Notes under the pieces: model-generated
Told to the model about the DNA's origin: nothing
The model's input: only the letters and a program-made list of their open reading frames with translations
The model's database searches: none
Part shown: in pieces, positions 17,646-26,668 of the stretch
Layout: every line of letters starts with the position of its first letter
Numbering within the stretch: position 1 is the first letter of the stretch
Position numbers and translations under genes: made by a program
From: an uncultured Pelagibacteraceae bacterium
Lineage (GTDB): Bacteria; Pseudomonadota; Alphaproteobacteria; Pelagibacterales; Pelagibacteraceae
Direction: 5' to 3'
Assembly (NCBI GenBank): GCA_902537845.1
Contig: CACBDC010000010.1
Location: forward strand, 1-33,474
Length of the DNA stretch: 33,474 bases

Positions 17646-20294
17646 TTAATTTATACTAGATACAATACTTCTTAATTTACTATCTTCAATAGTTAATTCT
17701 TTTACTAAATTTTTATCATTTTGCACAATTTCTCTAGGAGCATTTGTCACGTAAGCCTTATTTTTAAGCTTGTTATTCAGGCCAGAGATTTGATTAGCGA
17801 TTGAATCTATTTTTTGCAAGATTCTTTCCTTTTGAGAGGCTAAATTAATATCTTCGTTAAAATTAAGAGAAAGTTTTTCTTTTTTAACTAATATATCTAG
17901 GGAATTTTTATCTCTAGTTTTGGTTTTTAATACGTTCTGTACTCTTCCAATATGTTTTATTAAGTTAATATTTGTATTAACAAGTTTTCTTAATTTACTA
18001 GACTTTTCATTAAAAGAAATGTTGCAATATAACTTTGGAGTAATTTTTAACTCTGCTTTTGTAGATCTTATATTTGAAATTAATTCAATTAGATCATTAA
18101 TATTATTTTGATTTTTAGTAAATTTTTTCAATTTTTTATAATTTGGCCAGCTTGATGAAATTAAAAAATTATTAAAAATCTTTTTATAATCATTTAGTGC
18201 CCACAAGTTCTCAGTAAAAAATGGGATAAAAGGATGAAGAATTTTGAGGATATTTGCCATCATGAATGATGAGAAAGCCTTAGCCTCTTTACTTTCATTT
18301 TTATTTTTTGAATTAAAAATAGGTTTTAAAAACTCTAAATACCAATCACAATAAGAATGCCAAACAAATTGATATACATGTTTAGAGGCTTCATCAAACC
18401 TAAATATTTCAATATTTTTAGTAACTAGATTTTGCGTTTTTAGAAACTCACAATAAATCCATTGATTTATTGGAAGTTTAATAGAACTAAGATTTATCTT
18501 TTTACCTAATTTGCAATTATTTAGTTTTAAAAAATTATTTGCACTCCAAATTTTTGTTATGAAATTTCTATTCCCTGTAACTCTATCTTTTGATAATTTT
18601 ACATCTCTTCCCGGTGAGGCCATCGAGATTAGAGTAAATCTTAAGCTATCTGCTCCATATTCATTTATAAGATCTAATGGATCAATCACATTACCTTTAG
18701 ATTTTGACATTTTCTGACCTTTTTCGTCCCTTACTAACGCATGAACATATACTTTATGAAATGGAGTACTTTTTTTAAAATAATTTCCCATCATTAACAT
18801 TCTTGCTACCCAGAAGAAAATTATATCAAAACCAGTTACAAGAACTGAAGTTGGGTAAAATTTTTCAAGCTCTTTTGTTTTGTTTGGCCATCCAAGTGTT
18901 GCGAAAGGCCATAATGCTGATGAAAACCATGTATCTAAAACATCAGTTTCTTGTCTAAGTTTAAATTTATTATTTTTATTTTTTTTCTTTGCTAGTACCT
19001 CTGCACCTTTTTTATTTTCAGCTACAAAAATATTATTATCATCATCATACCAAACAGGTATTCTATGCCCCCACCAAATTTGTCTTGATATACACCAGGG
19101 CTCAATTTCATTCATCCATTGAAAAAATGTTTTCGACCAATTCTTTGGAAAAAAAGAAGTTTTACCTTCTTTAACTATCTTTATAGGTTTTTTTGATAAT
19201 TTTTTTGCATCTACAAACCATTGTTCAGTTAAAAGAGGTTCGATTATAGTATTGGATCTATCTCCATATGGAACTTTATTATTAATATTTTCAATTTTTA
19301 CTAGGGAACCTATTTCCTTTAACTTCTTAATCAAAAGCTTTCTTGCTTCAAATCTATCTAAACCATGAAACTCTTTAACCCCATTTCTATTTATTTTCCC
19401 ATTTTTTTCAAAAATATTTATTATTTCTAATTTATTTCTCTTACCAACTTCGTAGTCATTAAAATCATGTGCTGGTGTAATTTTTACAGCTCCTGAACCT
19501 TGTTCTGGATCTGCATAATGGTCAGAAATAATTTTTACAGTTCTATTAACAATTGGAATTAGAACATTTTTTCCAATTAGATTAATATATCTTTTGTCAT
19601 TAGGGTTCACAGCTACCGCGGTATCTCCCATCATAGTTTCTGGCCTGGTAGTCGCGATTGTGATTTTTTGATCAGAGTTCTCAATTGAATAATCAATATA
19701 ATATAATTGGGATTGAACATCTTTTTGAATAACTTCTAAGTCGGAAATAGCAGTTTGAAGTTTAGTATCCCAATTAACTAATTTTTTATCCTTATAAATT
19801 AGTTTGTTGTTATAAAGATCAACAAAAACTTTTATTACAGCTTTTGACAAATCTTTATCCATAGTAAACCTAGTTCTTGACCAATCGCAAGAACAGCCTA
19901 ATTTCTTAAGTTGATCTAAAATAATTCCACCTGAATCTTCTTTCCATTTCCAAATTTCTTGAATAAATTTTTCTCTTCCTAAATCATTTTTTTTAATTCC
20001 CTCTTTTAATAGGTTATTTTCTACAACTGCCTGAGTTGCGATTCCAGCATGATCAGTTCCGGGCTGCCATAGAGTTTCCAAGCCTTTCATCCTGTTAAAT
20101 CTTACTAAAACGTCTTGAAGGCTATTATTTAAAGCATGTCCCATATGTAGTCTCCCAGTTACATTGGGCGGAGGAATTACTATGGAAAATTTTTTATTTG
20201 ATTTACTTTTTTTTGGTTTAAATAAACCTTTTTTAATCCAAAAATCTGAGATTTTTTTTTCTTCTTTAACGTGATTATATTTTTTAAATTCCAT
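17646..20294 (-). CDS. valS: Valyl-tRNA synthetase
   Basis: Charges tRNA-Val in the cytoplasm; class I synthetase, 882 aa, near the usual ~880-950. The HIGH-type motif is H50-M-G-H53 in [18 protein letters not shown]. The editing domain includes [16 protein letters not shown] and [19 protein letters not shown]. The catalytic loop is [17 protein letters not shown] near residue 525. The C-terminal anticodon domain and a coiled-coil arm ([20 protein letters not shown] onward) complete the protein. It lies 34 bp after the GH63-like gene on the same strand, so it may be read from the sugar operon. No Shine-Dalgarno site is seen. Confidence 0.98.
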   Translation of the reverse strand: MEFKKYNHVKEEKKISDFWIKKGLFKPKKSKSNKKFSIVIPPPNVTGRLHMGHALNNSLQDVLVRFNRMKGLETLWQPGTDHAGIATQAVVENNLLKEGIKKNDLGREKFIQEIWKWKEDSGGIILDQLKKLGCSCDWSRTRFTMDKDLSKAVIKVFVDLYNNKLIYKDKKLVNWDTKLQTAISDLEVIQKDVQSQLYYIDYSIENSDQKITIATTRPETMMGDTAVAVNPNDKRYINLIGKNVLIPIVNRTVKIISDHYADPEQGSGAVKITPAHDFNDYEVGKRNKLEIINIFEKNGKINRNGVKEFHGLDRFEARKLLIKKLKEIGSLVKIENINNKVPYGDRSNTIIEPLLTEQWFVDAKKLSKKPIKIVKEGKTSFFPKNWSKTFFQWMNEIEPWCISRQIWWGHRIPVWYDDDNNIFVAENKKGAEVLAKKKNKNNKFKLRQETDVLDTWFSSALWPFATLGWPNKTKELEKFYPTSVLVTGFDIIFFWVARMLMMGNYFKKSTPFHKVYVHALVRDEKGQKMSKSKGNVIDPLDLINEYGADSLRFTLISMASPGRDVKLSKDRVTGNRNFITKIWSANNFLKLNNCKLGKKINLSSIKLPINQWIYCEFLKTQNLVTKNIEIFRFDEASKHVYQFVWHSYCDWYLEFLKPIFNSKNKNESKEAKAFSSFMMANILKILHPFIPFFTENLWALNDYKKIFNNFLISSSWPNYKKLKKFTKNQNNINDLIELISNIRSTKAELKITPKLYCNISFNEKSSKLRKLVNTNINLIKHIGRVQNVLKTKTRDKNSLDILVKKEKLSLNFNEDINLASQKERILQKIDSIANQISGLNNKLKNKAYVTNAPREIVQNDKNLVKELTIEDSKLRSIVSSIN

Positions 20295-20328
20295 TTTTTT
20301 TTAGGTATTTTAAGATATATATCAGATT

Positions 20329-21591
20329 TCAAGATCTATTAAGTTTAAAATCAAGATATAAGGCAGCAGTCCAAGAAAAATTTTTAGCACCCATTCCTAA
20401 CCCTGACTTACAACTATAATATTCTCGAAATTTTTTTCTTTCGACTAAATTAATAGTCTTTTTTCTTATAATTTCTGCGAATTTTTTATCTTTATTTTTC
20501 AATCCTTGATAAATAATCCAGTTGCAATTTACCCATACCGGTCCCCTCCAGTACCTCTTTTCCTCAAAAGATTTATGCTTAGAGCCTATTGAAGGAAAAA
20601 AATATTTCTCGTTTTTATAATATTTTTTCAAACTTTGAATTAATCTTCTATTAATCAAATTATTGTTTAAATCAGCAAATAACATAAAAAAATTAGTTAT
20701 TGACGGTATTTCTACTGAAGTATTATTTTTAAGATCTTTATTTTTAAATTTCATTTTTTTTGAATTAAATAATTTTACAAGTTTGCTCTCATTTAAAAGA
20801 ATATATTTTTTTAACAAAGAGCTCCTTTTACCTATAAATTTAAGTAAAAAATCTAAATCTTTTAAAGCTTTTAAAAAAAGTGAGTTAAATCCTACATCAA
20901 CAACATTAAATTTTGATTTGAAGTAAAGTTTTTTAGGATCATAATTCAATTGCCTTAAGTGATTTTTAATCGTTACATACCTATCGTAATCTATTTTTAA
21001 TGGTCTTTGACTTTTTTTAACAATTTTATTATCTTTTCTTTTGTAGCTAAGTTTTGAGTCTATTTTAATTTTGCTCATAGGTTTGTCCCATAAAGGAGAA
21101 TTATCATACCCGCTTTCCCATGGATGAAGTATAGAAATTAAACCGGTTCTTTTTGGATCTCTGTATCTTATAAACCATTCTAAATATTTTTTAATTTTTA
21201 ATATCAAAGGTTGATACTTTTTTATCTTTTTTTTTGAAAATTTTTTTCTCTCAATAATTATCCTTAAGATACTTGCTAATATTGGTGGTTGAGTTATTCC
21301 AGATGAGGAAATTTTTCCACCACAATTCCAAGCTTTATAGTTAGGCGTATAATTTAAATCTTTAACATGAAAAAGAATATGTGGAATCATTCCATCGTCC
21401 CATTGTCCAGAAATTAAAGTTTCAATTTCTTCAAATGAGTAATCTAAATTAAAATTAGAATATCCTAACGCAATAAAAGCTGAGTCCCAATTCCACTGAG
21501 CTGGATAAAGTTTAGTATTAGTGGGTAAAGTATAATTTGATCTTCTATTATTTATTAAGGTTTTTTTTGCAAATTTTATTGTGTTATTCAT
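20329..21591 (-). CDS. GH63-like glycoside hydrolase (glucosyl-/mannosylglycerate hydrolase type)
   Basis: A 420-aa protein with the (alpha/alpha)6-barrel motifs of GH63-related enzymes, closest by eye to the MGH1-type mannosylglycerate/glucosylglycerate hydrolase group. Motifs in order: QWNWDSAFIALGYS at 32-45, QWDDGMIPH at 63-71, ITQPP at 99-103, HPWESGYDNSPLWD at 156-169 (D163 a candidate general acid), YWRGPVWVN at 347-355, EYY at 390-392 and FSWTAAL at 405-411. There is no signal peptide, so it acts in the cytoplasm on imported substrate. Its start overlaps the stop of the upstream permease gene (TAATG), tying it to the sugar importer. The substrate is inferred: an alpha-linked glucoside or mannoside such as glucosylglycerate, mannosylglycerate or a disaccharide. 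Confidence 0.82.
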   Translation of the reverse strand: MNNTIKFAKKTLINNRRSNYTLPTNTKLYPAQWNWDSAFIALGYSNFNLDYSFEEIETLISGQWDDGMIPHILFHVKDLNYTPNYKAWNCGGKISSSGITQPPILASILRIIIERKKFSKKKIKKYQPLILKIKKYLEWFIRYRDPKRTGLISILHPWESGYDNSPLWDKPMSKIKIDSKLSYKRKDNKIVKKSQRPLKIDYDRYVTIKNHLRQLNYDPKKLYFKSKFNVVDVGFNSLFLKALKDLDFLLKFIGKRSSLLKKYILLNESKLVKLFNSKKMKFKNKDLKNNTSVEIPSITNFFMLFADLNNNLINRRLIQSLKKYYKNEKYFFPSIGSKHKSFEEKRYWRGPVWVNCNWIIYQGLKNKDKKFAEIIRKKTINLVERKKFREYYSCKSGLGMGAKNFSWTAALYLDFKLNRS

Positions 21592-22784
21592 TATCCTTTT
21601 ACGCTTCCAGTTGTTAATCCGCTTACTAAATATTTTTCGAAATATACAAAAATTAAAAGTATTGGCAAAGTGACTACCACTGATCCAGCCATTAAATATT
21701 GCCTTGGTGTTTCAGCATCACCGGTTAAATGGTTTATAGCTCTGGATAGTGTGAATGATTTTGGATTATCTAAAAACATTAGTGAAAACAAAAATTCATT
21801 CCAAGCTATCATAAATACGTACAATGATACTGAAGCAATAGCAGGTAAGCTAAGAGGTATAATTATTTTAATTATTATTCCAAACCAGTTTTGTCCATCA
21901 ATTAGTCCCGCCTCTTCAATTTCTTTGGGTATACTTCTAAAGTAACCCTGAAGCATATAAATTGCTACAGGTAAAGTAGTTGCTGTATAAACAATAAGTA
22001 ATCCCTCTAATGAATTTCTCAAGCCAAGTTGACTAAAAACAGTATATAATGGAATTACTAATACTATAGCTGGAAACATATAGATTATCAATATTGAAGT
22101 TGAGAGAAAAGTTTTCCCAAAAAAATTTAATCTTGCAATTGCATAAGCGGCTGGAATAGAAAATAATAAAGTGATTAGAACAGTTCCAATTGAAACATAA
22201 GAACTTGTTAAAATATATCTACCGAAATCATATGTTTTGAAAATAACAAAATACGATTTAAATATTTCAAAAATATTTTTCGAAAAATCAATACTTAAAT
22301 CAAGAGGATTAATCAATAGAGCGGTCTGCGTTTTAAGGCTAGTAACAAACATAATGTAAAAAGGAAATAATATGACTAATGCAAAAAATATTATTGCAAA
22401 TAAAGATAGAAACTCAAACACAATTTTTTCAAATATAAAATCTTGATTTAAATATTTCAAATCGTATTTTTTTAATTTATTTGTAAAAAATAAAATTAAT
22501 AAAAATATACCTGCCGTAAACCACAGAGGAGAGTTTTCATTCAGAAATGTATATAAGAAAGTAAATAATAAGGATAATATAAAAATCTTTAATAGATTGT
22601 TAAATTTGTTCCCAATAAATATAGATATAAAAGTCAATCCAAATGATAATAAGAGATTAAAATTAAAGTTAAGGCTTGTAAAATTTAAACCCTGTAAGGT
22701 TGCCATTATTGTCCAAATACCAATAATTGTTGCTAAAAAAATTGACGATGCAAATAAAGTTATTATTAAAGCTTTAAATTTCAT
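21591..22784 (-). CDS. Sugar ABC transporter permease (MalG-like) with extra N-terminal spans
   Basis: One of two membrane subunits of a carbohydrate ABC importer (CUT1 type). With the ATG at 22784 it has 397 aa. The C-terminal ~265 residues are a normal MalG-type domain ending in a short tail, with the ATPase-docking EAA loop EEAGLIDGQNWFGIIIKII. The first ~125 residues are additional and form about four hydrophobic spans, making it longer than typical MalG (~280-300 aa). A TTG at 22799 would add five residues, but GAGGG lies just before the ATG and supports the later start. It overlaps the first permease gene by 11 bp. Confidence 0.93.
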   Translation of the reverse strand: MKFKALIITLFASSIFLATIIGIWTIMATLQGLNFTSLNFNFNLLLSFGLTFISIFIGNKFNNLLKIFILSLLFTFLYTFLNENSPLWFTAGIFLLILFFTNKLKKYDLKYLNQDFIFEKIVFEFLSLFAIIFFALVILFPFYIMFVTSLKTQTALLINPLDLSIDFSKNIFEIFKSYFVIFKTYDFGRYILTSSYVSIGTVLITLLFSIPAAYAIARLNFFGKTFLSTSILIIYMFPAIVLVIPLYTVFSQLGLRNSLEGLLIVYTATTLPVAIYMLQGYFRSIPKEIEEAGLIDGQNWFGIIIKIIIPLSLPAIASVSLYVFMIAWNEFLFSLMFLDNPKSFTLSRAINHLTGDAETPRQYLMAGSVVVTLPILLIFVYFEKYLVSGLTTGSVKG

Positions 22785-24033
22785 TTGCCCTCTTTCCAAT
22801 CAATCTAAAATAAATAATCATAAAACTTATTAGTAATAATACGATTACTATTGAGACTGCTGAGCCCATTCCAATATTTGATATAGCAAATCCTTGTTGA
22901 TAAACACTAATTGGTAAAGTTAACGTCCCCGAAGCGCCTCCGGTTAATAAAAAAATGTCTTCAAATTTGTTGAAGTTCCAAATAAATCTAATCATAAATA
23001 AAATAGATAAAATTGCTGTAATTTGTGGGAGTGTGATATAAAAAAATTTTCTAAAAGGTCCGGCACCGTCTACATCAGCAGCTTCATAAAGGTCTTTAGG
23101 AATGGCTTGTAATCTTGCTAATATAAACAAAAAAGCTAATGGAAAGTATCGCCAAATCTCAAAAAATATAACTGTAGTTAATGCTAATCTAAGTTTAAAC
23201 TCAAATCCTAGAAAATTGAAAATTAAATACTTTTGCCCTAGTAAATTTATAGGTTTTTCGATAATCCCATAGCTTACAAGAAGAGAATTAATAGTACCGC
23301 TATTCGGGTCCAAGAGTAAGGTCCAAGTATAAGCCAGGGCAACCACAGGACCTACATAAGGAAAAAGTAATATACTTCGCATAAATGATCTGCCATAAAA
23401 TTTTTGGTTTACTAGTTGGGCAGCAAATATACCAAGTAAAATAGCGCCAAATGTTCCAAAAAAAGTAAAGTAAAAAGTTGTCATCAAAAGCTCAGAAAAA
23501 TTGTTATTAAAGAAAACATTTTTAAAGTTTTTAAGAGTAAATTCTGTAGTCAATAAAATATTGTCAGATTTTCCATTTAAATCTGGTACATTAGATTTAA
23601 TTTTTTGACTGTTAATAGCACTGTTATTTTTGTCTTTGATTATAATTTCAAAATTTTCACGATAACCTGCCTCCCAATTCCCAAAAATACATTTAATTTT
23701 TTGTGATTTGAATTCACATCTTTTATCCAAATTAATTGGTTTAATATTTTTAGGAAATTTATCTGAAAATTTAACTTCCCTTATATCTTGGATTAATGAG
23801 CTATTTCTTAGTTTATAGATAATTTTTAATTCAGAATTGTTATTCTGTATATTTTTAACAATTTTTTTTGCCCTTGGCTCGGGAATTCTTATGTCTTTGA
23901 GTCCAACTTCTTTGAAACTAATCCAAACATTTGCAAAAATCGGAAATAAAATTATTGCAAATACCAAGCATACAGCAGGTAAAAGAAGCGTGTATGCCGT
24001 CCTTTTTTCTATTTTTGATAGTGCGGTGCTCAT
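22774..24033 (-). CDS. Sugar ABC transporter permease (MalF-like) with periplasmic insertion
   Basis: Partner membrane subunit of the sugar importer, 419 aa. The first span (about residues 14-38) is followed by a ~140-residue hydrophilic insertion (42-183) before the remaining spans. The insertion is placed like the P2 loop of MalF, which contacts the binding protein, and has two cysteines (C106, C115) that could pair. The core has LFPYVGPVVALAYTWTLLLD and the EAA loop LYEAADVDGAGPFRKFFYI. It starts directly after a strong hairpin and lacks a Shine-Dalgarno site. Confidence 0.93.
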   Translation of the reverse strand: MSTALSKIEKRTAYTLLLPAVCLVFAIILFPIFANVWISFKEVGLKDIRIPEPRAKKIVKNIQNNNSELKIIYKLRNSSLIQDIREVKFSDKFPKNIKPINLDKRCEFKSQKIKCIFGNWEAGYRENFEIIIKDKNNSAINSQKIKSNVPDLNGKSDNILLTTEFTLKNFKNVFFNNNFSELLMTTFYFTFFGTFGAILLGIFAAQLVNQKFYGRSFMRSILLFPYVGPVVALAYTWTLLLDPNSGTINSLLVSYGIIEKPINLLGQKYLIFNFLGFEFKLRLALTTVIFFEIWRYFPLAFLFILARLQAIPKDLYEAADVDGAGPFRKFFYITLPQITAILSILFMIRFIWNFNKFEDIFLLTGGASGTLTLPISVYQQGFAISNIGMGSAVSIVIVLLLISFMIIYFRLIGKRANEI

Positions 24034-24034
24034 C

Positions 24035-24067
24035 TAAAAGCGGATAATATCCTATTATCCGCTTTTA
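24035..24067 (-). repeat. Perfect 15-bp inverted repeat between binding-protein and permease genes
   Basis: A stem of 15 perfect base pairs with a 3-nt loop: one arm TAAAAGCGGATAATA at 24035-24049, the complementary arm at 24053-24067. On the transcript it lies 13 nt after the binding-protein stop and ends 1 nt before the permease ATG. The 3' arm ends CCGCUUUUAG, so it could work as a weak intrinsic terminator, as an mRNA-stabilising end for the binding-protein message, or as a block on permease initiation. It resembles the role of intergenic hairpins in other binding-protein operons such as malE-malF. Confidence 0.85.
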
Positions 24068-24080
24068 AGAAATATATTTG

Positions 24081-25403
24081 CTAGAATTTTGCTAATTCTG
24101 CGTTAATTTTTTTAACCGCTTCATCAACAGATATCTGATCATCAATGTATTCCCTTGTAATTCTATTTAAGAATTGAGCATTGATGATTTTAGATGCTCT
24201 AGAAAGTTCTCCCTCTTTTACTCCCCACCTGTTCGCAGTATCTAATCCTGCTACAATGTTATTAATAACATCTGGTGAATAAAGTTCAGTTAGTGGTTTT
24301 TTTCTATCCACTCCAACTGGCAGTTTACTCCAAGCTTTTGTGAACGCAGCAGGATCTGAAGAATTTCCTCTTCTTACAGGGAATTTTCCTTCAGGCGCAA
24401 TTGCCAAAGTGCTTGTGTATCCTTCATCCATTGAATACTCAACAAACTTTTTTGCTTCGTCGGTATCTGCGTCAGCAGTAATACCGAAATATCTCACGTC
24501 TGCCCAAGCAGCACCTTTTTTATTGTTTGGTCCACTAAAATTAGTAATGAACCCAGTTTTGGATGCAAGTTCTGGTGAAGTTGGATCACTATTGATTGTT
24601 GGAGGAGCTGAGTCCCTTAGTCCAGCTAATTCATCCATAATAAACGGCGACCAAATTATCATTGGTGTTTTTCCTGCGAAATAAAGTTCTCTAGACTGTT
24701 TCCAGAATAATTCTCCTGGAGGACTAGCCTTTGCTATAACTTTATAAAATTCTAAAGAATTTTTTAGAGCTTTACCTTGCTTTTTTGTTCCGCCCTTTTT
24801 AACAAAGTTTACTCCGTTAGCTAAAAGAACATGCTCAAGAACTTGACTCATAAAGTTTTCATCAGTTTTGGTTGCAGCTACAAATCCAAACATGTCTCCG
24901 CCTGAAAGAACTTTCACAGCTTTTACAATATTCTCGTAACTTGTTGGTGGTTCAAGGCCTGCATTTTTAAATAAATCTTTCCTATAGACTACCATTTGTG
25001 TCCATCCATCAACTGGTACGGCAGCAATTTTTCCACCTTTTTTTGCCATATTCAATGCGCCTGGAGCAAAAGTTTTTTTTCCTAAACTTTTAACTACGTC
25101 ATTATTAGCATTTACATCAAGAATTCCAGCTTCAGCCCAAGGTAAAACATACTGAAGAGTATGGTATATTACATCAGGAAGATTACCTGCAGCTGCAGCA
25201 GCAGTGGCCCTAGACCCCAAATCCTTTTCCTCAACTGGAATGACTTCAACTTTAATACCAGTTTTGGACTCAAACGATTTTGCCATCTCCATTTGTTTTT
25301 CCATTCTTGCTGGCTGAACTTCAGTAGTCCAAAAAGTAATATCGGCAAAACTATTGGACGTTAATAAAGTTAAAGCAAAAATGAAACCTATTATTTTTTT
25401 CAT
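24081..25403 (-). CDS. Sugar ABC transporter periplasmic substrate-binding protein
   Basis: A 440-aa extracytoplasmic solute-binding protein family 1 member that captures sugar for the importer encoded downstream. A signal peptide (residues 1-20, MKKIIGFIFALTLLTSNSFA) is followed by a mature start at DITFW. Family landmarks are ESKTGIKVEVIPVEE, AAAAGNLPDVIY, PVDGWTQMVVYRKDLF and a C-terminal NRITREYIDDQISVDEAVKK. Aromatic residues in the Trp-rich motif suit sugar binding, but the ligand cannot be read. It is the first gene of the minus-strand sugar operon and the only gene here with a consensus ribosome-binding site, consistent with high expression. Confidence 0.95.
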   Translation of the reverse strand: MKKIIGFIFALTLLTSNSFADITFWTTEVQPARMEKQMEMAKSFESKTGIKVEVIPVEEKDLGSRATAAAAAGNLPDVIYHTLQYVLPWAEAGILDVNANNDVVKSLGKKTFAPGALNMAKKGGKIAAVPVDGWTQMVVYRKDLFKNAGLEPPTSYENIVKAVKVLSGGDMFGFVAATKTDENFMSQVLEHVLLANGVNFVKKGGTKKQGKALKNSLEFYKVIAKASPPGELFWKQSRELYFAGKTPMIIWSPFIMDELAGLRDSAPPTINSDPTSPELASKTGFITNFSGPNNKKGAAWADVRYFGITADADTDEAKKFVEYSMDEGYTSTLAIAPEGKFPVRRGNSSDPAAFTKAWSKLPVGVDRKKPLTELYSPDVINNIVAGLDTANRWGVKEGELSRASKIINAQFLNRITREYIDDQISVDEAVKKINAELAKF

Positions 25404-25504
25404 TTTTCCTCCTATTAATTAATTAAATAATGTTTTAAGTTTAACAATAAGGATTAAAATTCTTCTATGATTAAAATGCATATGAGGCTTGAAATATATA
25501 AAAA
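25404..25504. promoter_or_regulatory. Divergent regulatory region of the sugar importer genes
   Basis: A 101-bp AT-rich gap between the binding-protein gene (minus) and the ATPase gene (plus), which must hold both promoters. On the plus strand TATGAT at 25466-25471 with TTAACA at 25441-25446 (19-nt spacing) is the best candidate for the ATPase gene. On the minus strand TTGTTA followed by AT-rich sequence is possible but weak. I found no clear operator palindrome, and no regulator gene is adjacent. Confidence 0.4.
25408..25413 (-). promoter_or_regulatory. Consensus Shine-Dalgarno site of the sugar-binding-protein gene
   Basis: AGGAGG on the minus strand, 4 nt before the ATG at 25403. It stands out because nearly all other genes in the window lack a recognisable site, being leaderless or translationally coupled. 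It suggests strong independent initiation of the binding protein. Confidence 0.8.
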
Positions 25505-26560
25505 ATGGCTTTTTTAGAATTTGCAGATATAGACAAATCTTTTGGTGAAAACAACGTAATTAGTAAATTTAACCTAAAAGTTGAAAAAGGTAAATTTATA
25601 GTATTGCTAGGACCATCTGGTTGCGGAAAATCTACGCTCCTAAGAATGATTGCTGGATTAGAAAAAATAGATAAAGGGAAAATCTTTTTAGAAAATAATC
25701 TTCTTAATGATTTGTTGCCATCTAAAAGGCAAATTGCAATGGTTTTCCAATCATATGCTTTGTATCCCCACATGAATGTTTTTCAAAATATCTCTTTTGG
25801 TCTTACATCTGAAAAAATTTCAAAAAATGATATCAAAGATAAAGTAATTGAAGCAGCAAAAATATTAAAAATTGAAGAGCTTTTAGATAGAAAACCAAAA
25901 GAACTTTCAGGAGGACAAAGACAAAGGGTTGCTATAGGTAGAGCTATCACAAGAAACCCTAAACTATTCTTATTTGATGAACCACTATCTAATTTAGATG
26001 CTGCCCTCAGATCAGAAATGAGAGTTGAAATTTCAAAATTACACAAAAGATTAAAAAGTAATATTGTTTACGTCACTCATGATCAAGTTGAAGCTATGAC
26101 TTTAGCTGATAAAATTGTAATCATGAATAAAGGAAAAATTGAACAGTTTGGTAGCCCAGAAGATATTTACAATAATCCCAGAAATATTTTTGTTGCTGAG
26201 TTTATTGGAAACCCAAAAATGAATATTCTAAAAATTCAAAAAAAAGATATCATAAACAAAAATACTCTTAGATTATTTAATATCGATATTCATTTTGAAA
26301 ATTTAAATTTTGAGAGTGATCTTTATTTAGGAATAAGACCTGAGGACATTTCATTAGAAAATAAAAGTAAAATTAGAGCTGAAGTTAAAATTGATCTCAT
26401 TGAAAATTTAGGATCCGAAAAAATTATCTATACACATATAAATGGTACCGAAATAAGAATAAAAAGCACTAAAAACATCAAAGATAAAATTATTACAATC
26501 TATTTACCTCAAAATAAAATTTATTTGTTCGATAATAATAAAAATAGATTAAACATTTAA
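25505..26560 (+). CDS. Sugar ABC transporter ATP-binding protein (MalK/UgpC type)
   Basis: The ATPase that powers the adjacent sugar importer, 351 aa. Walker A GPSGCGKST at 36-44, Q-loop Q82, signature LSGGQ at 134-138, Walker B FLFDE with D158-E159, and switch H192 in VYVTHDQ. The C-terminal ~115 residues form the MalK-type regulatory (OB/TOBE) domain, including LGIRPEDISLENKSK. It is encoded divergently from the binding-protein and permease genes, so its dosage may be set separately. MalK-type ATPases can serve several permeases, so it may not be dedicated to this one. Confidence 0.95.
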   Translation: MAFLEFADIDKSFGENNVISKFNLKVEKGKFIVLLGPSGCGKSTLLRMIAGLEKIDKGKIFLENNLLNDLLPSKRQIAMVFQSYALYPHMNVFQNISFGLTSEKISKNDIKDKVIEAAKILKIEELLDRKPKELSGGQRQRVAIGRAITRNPKLFLFDEPLSNLDAALRSEMRVEISKLHKRLKSNIVYVTHDQVEAMTLADKIVIMNKGKIEQFGSPEDIYNNPRNIFVAEFIGNPKMNILKIQKKDIINKNTLRLFNIDIHFENLNFESDLYLGIRPEDISLENKSKIRAEVKIDLIENLGSEKIIYTHINGTEIRIKSTKNIKDKIITIYLPQNKIYLFDNNKNRLNI

Positions 26561-26629
26561 TTCTCTTCAAGATTTTACCTATTAATTGGCTAAGTGGTGG
26601 AACAGTTACGAAAAGTATTACAAATTAAT

Positions 26630-26664
26630 TAATGAGCCAAAAATTTGTTTATTAAAGCTCATTA
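26630..26664. terminator. Possible bidirectional hairpin between convergent genes
   Basis: An 8-bp stem (TAATGAGC at 26630-26637 with GCTCATTA at 26657-26664) and a 19-nt loop sit between the convergent ends of the ATPase gene (26560) and the DUF805 gene (26669). Neither strand has a strong U-tract directly after it, so terminator function is uncertain. The rest of the 108-bp gap (26561-26668) shows nothing else that I can support. Confidence 0.35.
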
Positions 26665-26668
26665 TAAT

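Noticed and set aside
22785-22799. TTG start for the MalG-like permease
   Set aside because: The ATG at 22784 is preceded by GAGGG and starts a normal MKFKAL N terminus; the TTG has no support.
24340-24684. 114-aa open frame opposite the sugar-binding-protein gene
   Set aside because: Fully inside a confident gene on the other strand, with no family match and no start signal.
25471-25773. 100-aa frame on the minus strand at the start of the ATPase gene
   Set aside because: Antisense to the Walker A region of the ATPase; no domain and no promoter support.
26630-26664. Strong intrinsic terminator between the ATPase and DUF805 genes
   Set aside because: The stem is only 8 bp with a 19-nt loop and no U-tract on either strand, so only a low-confidence hairpin is reported.
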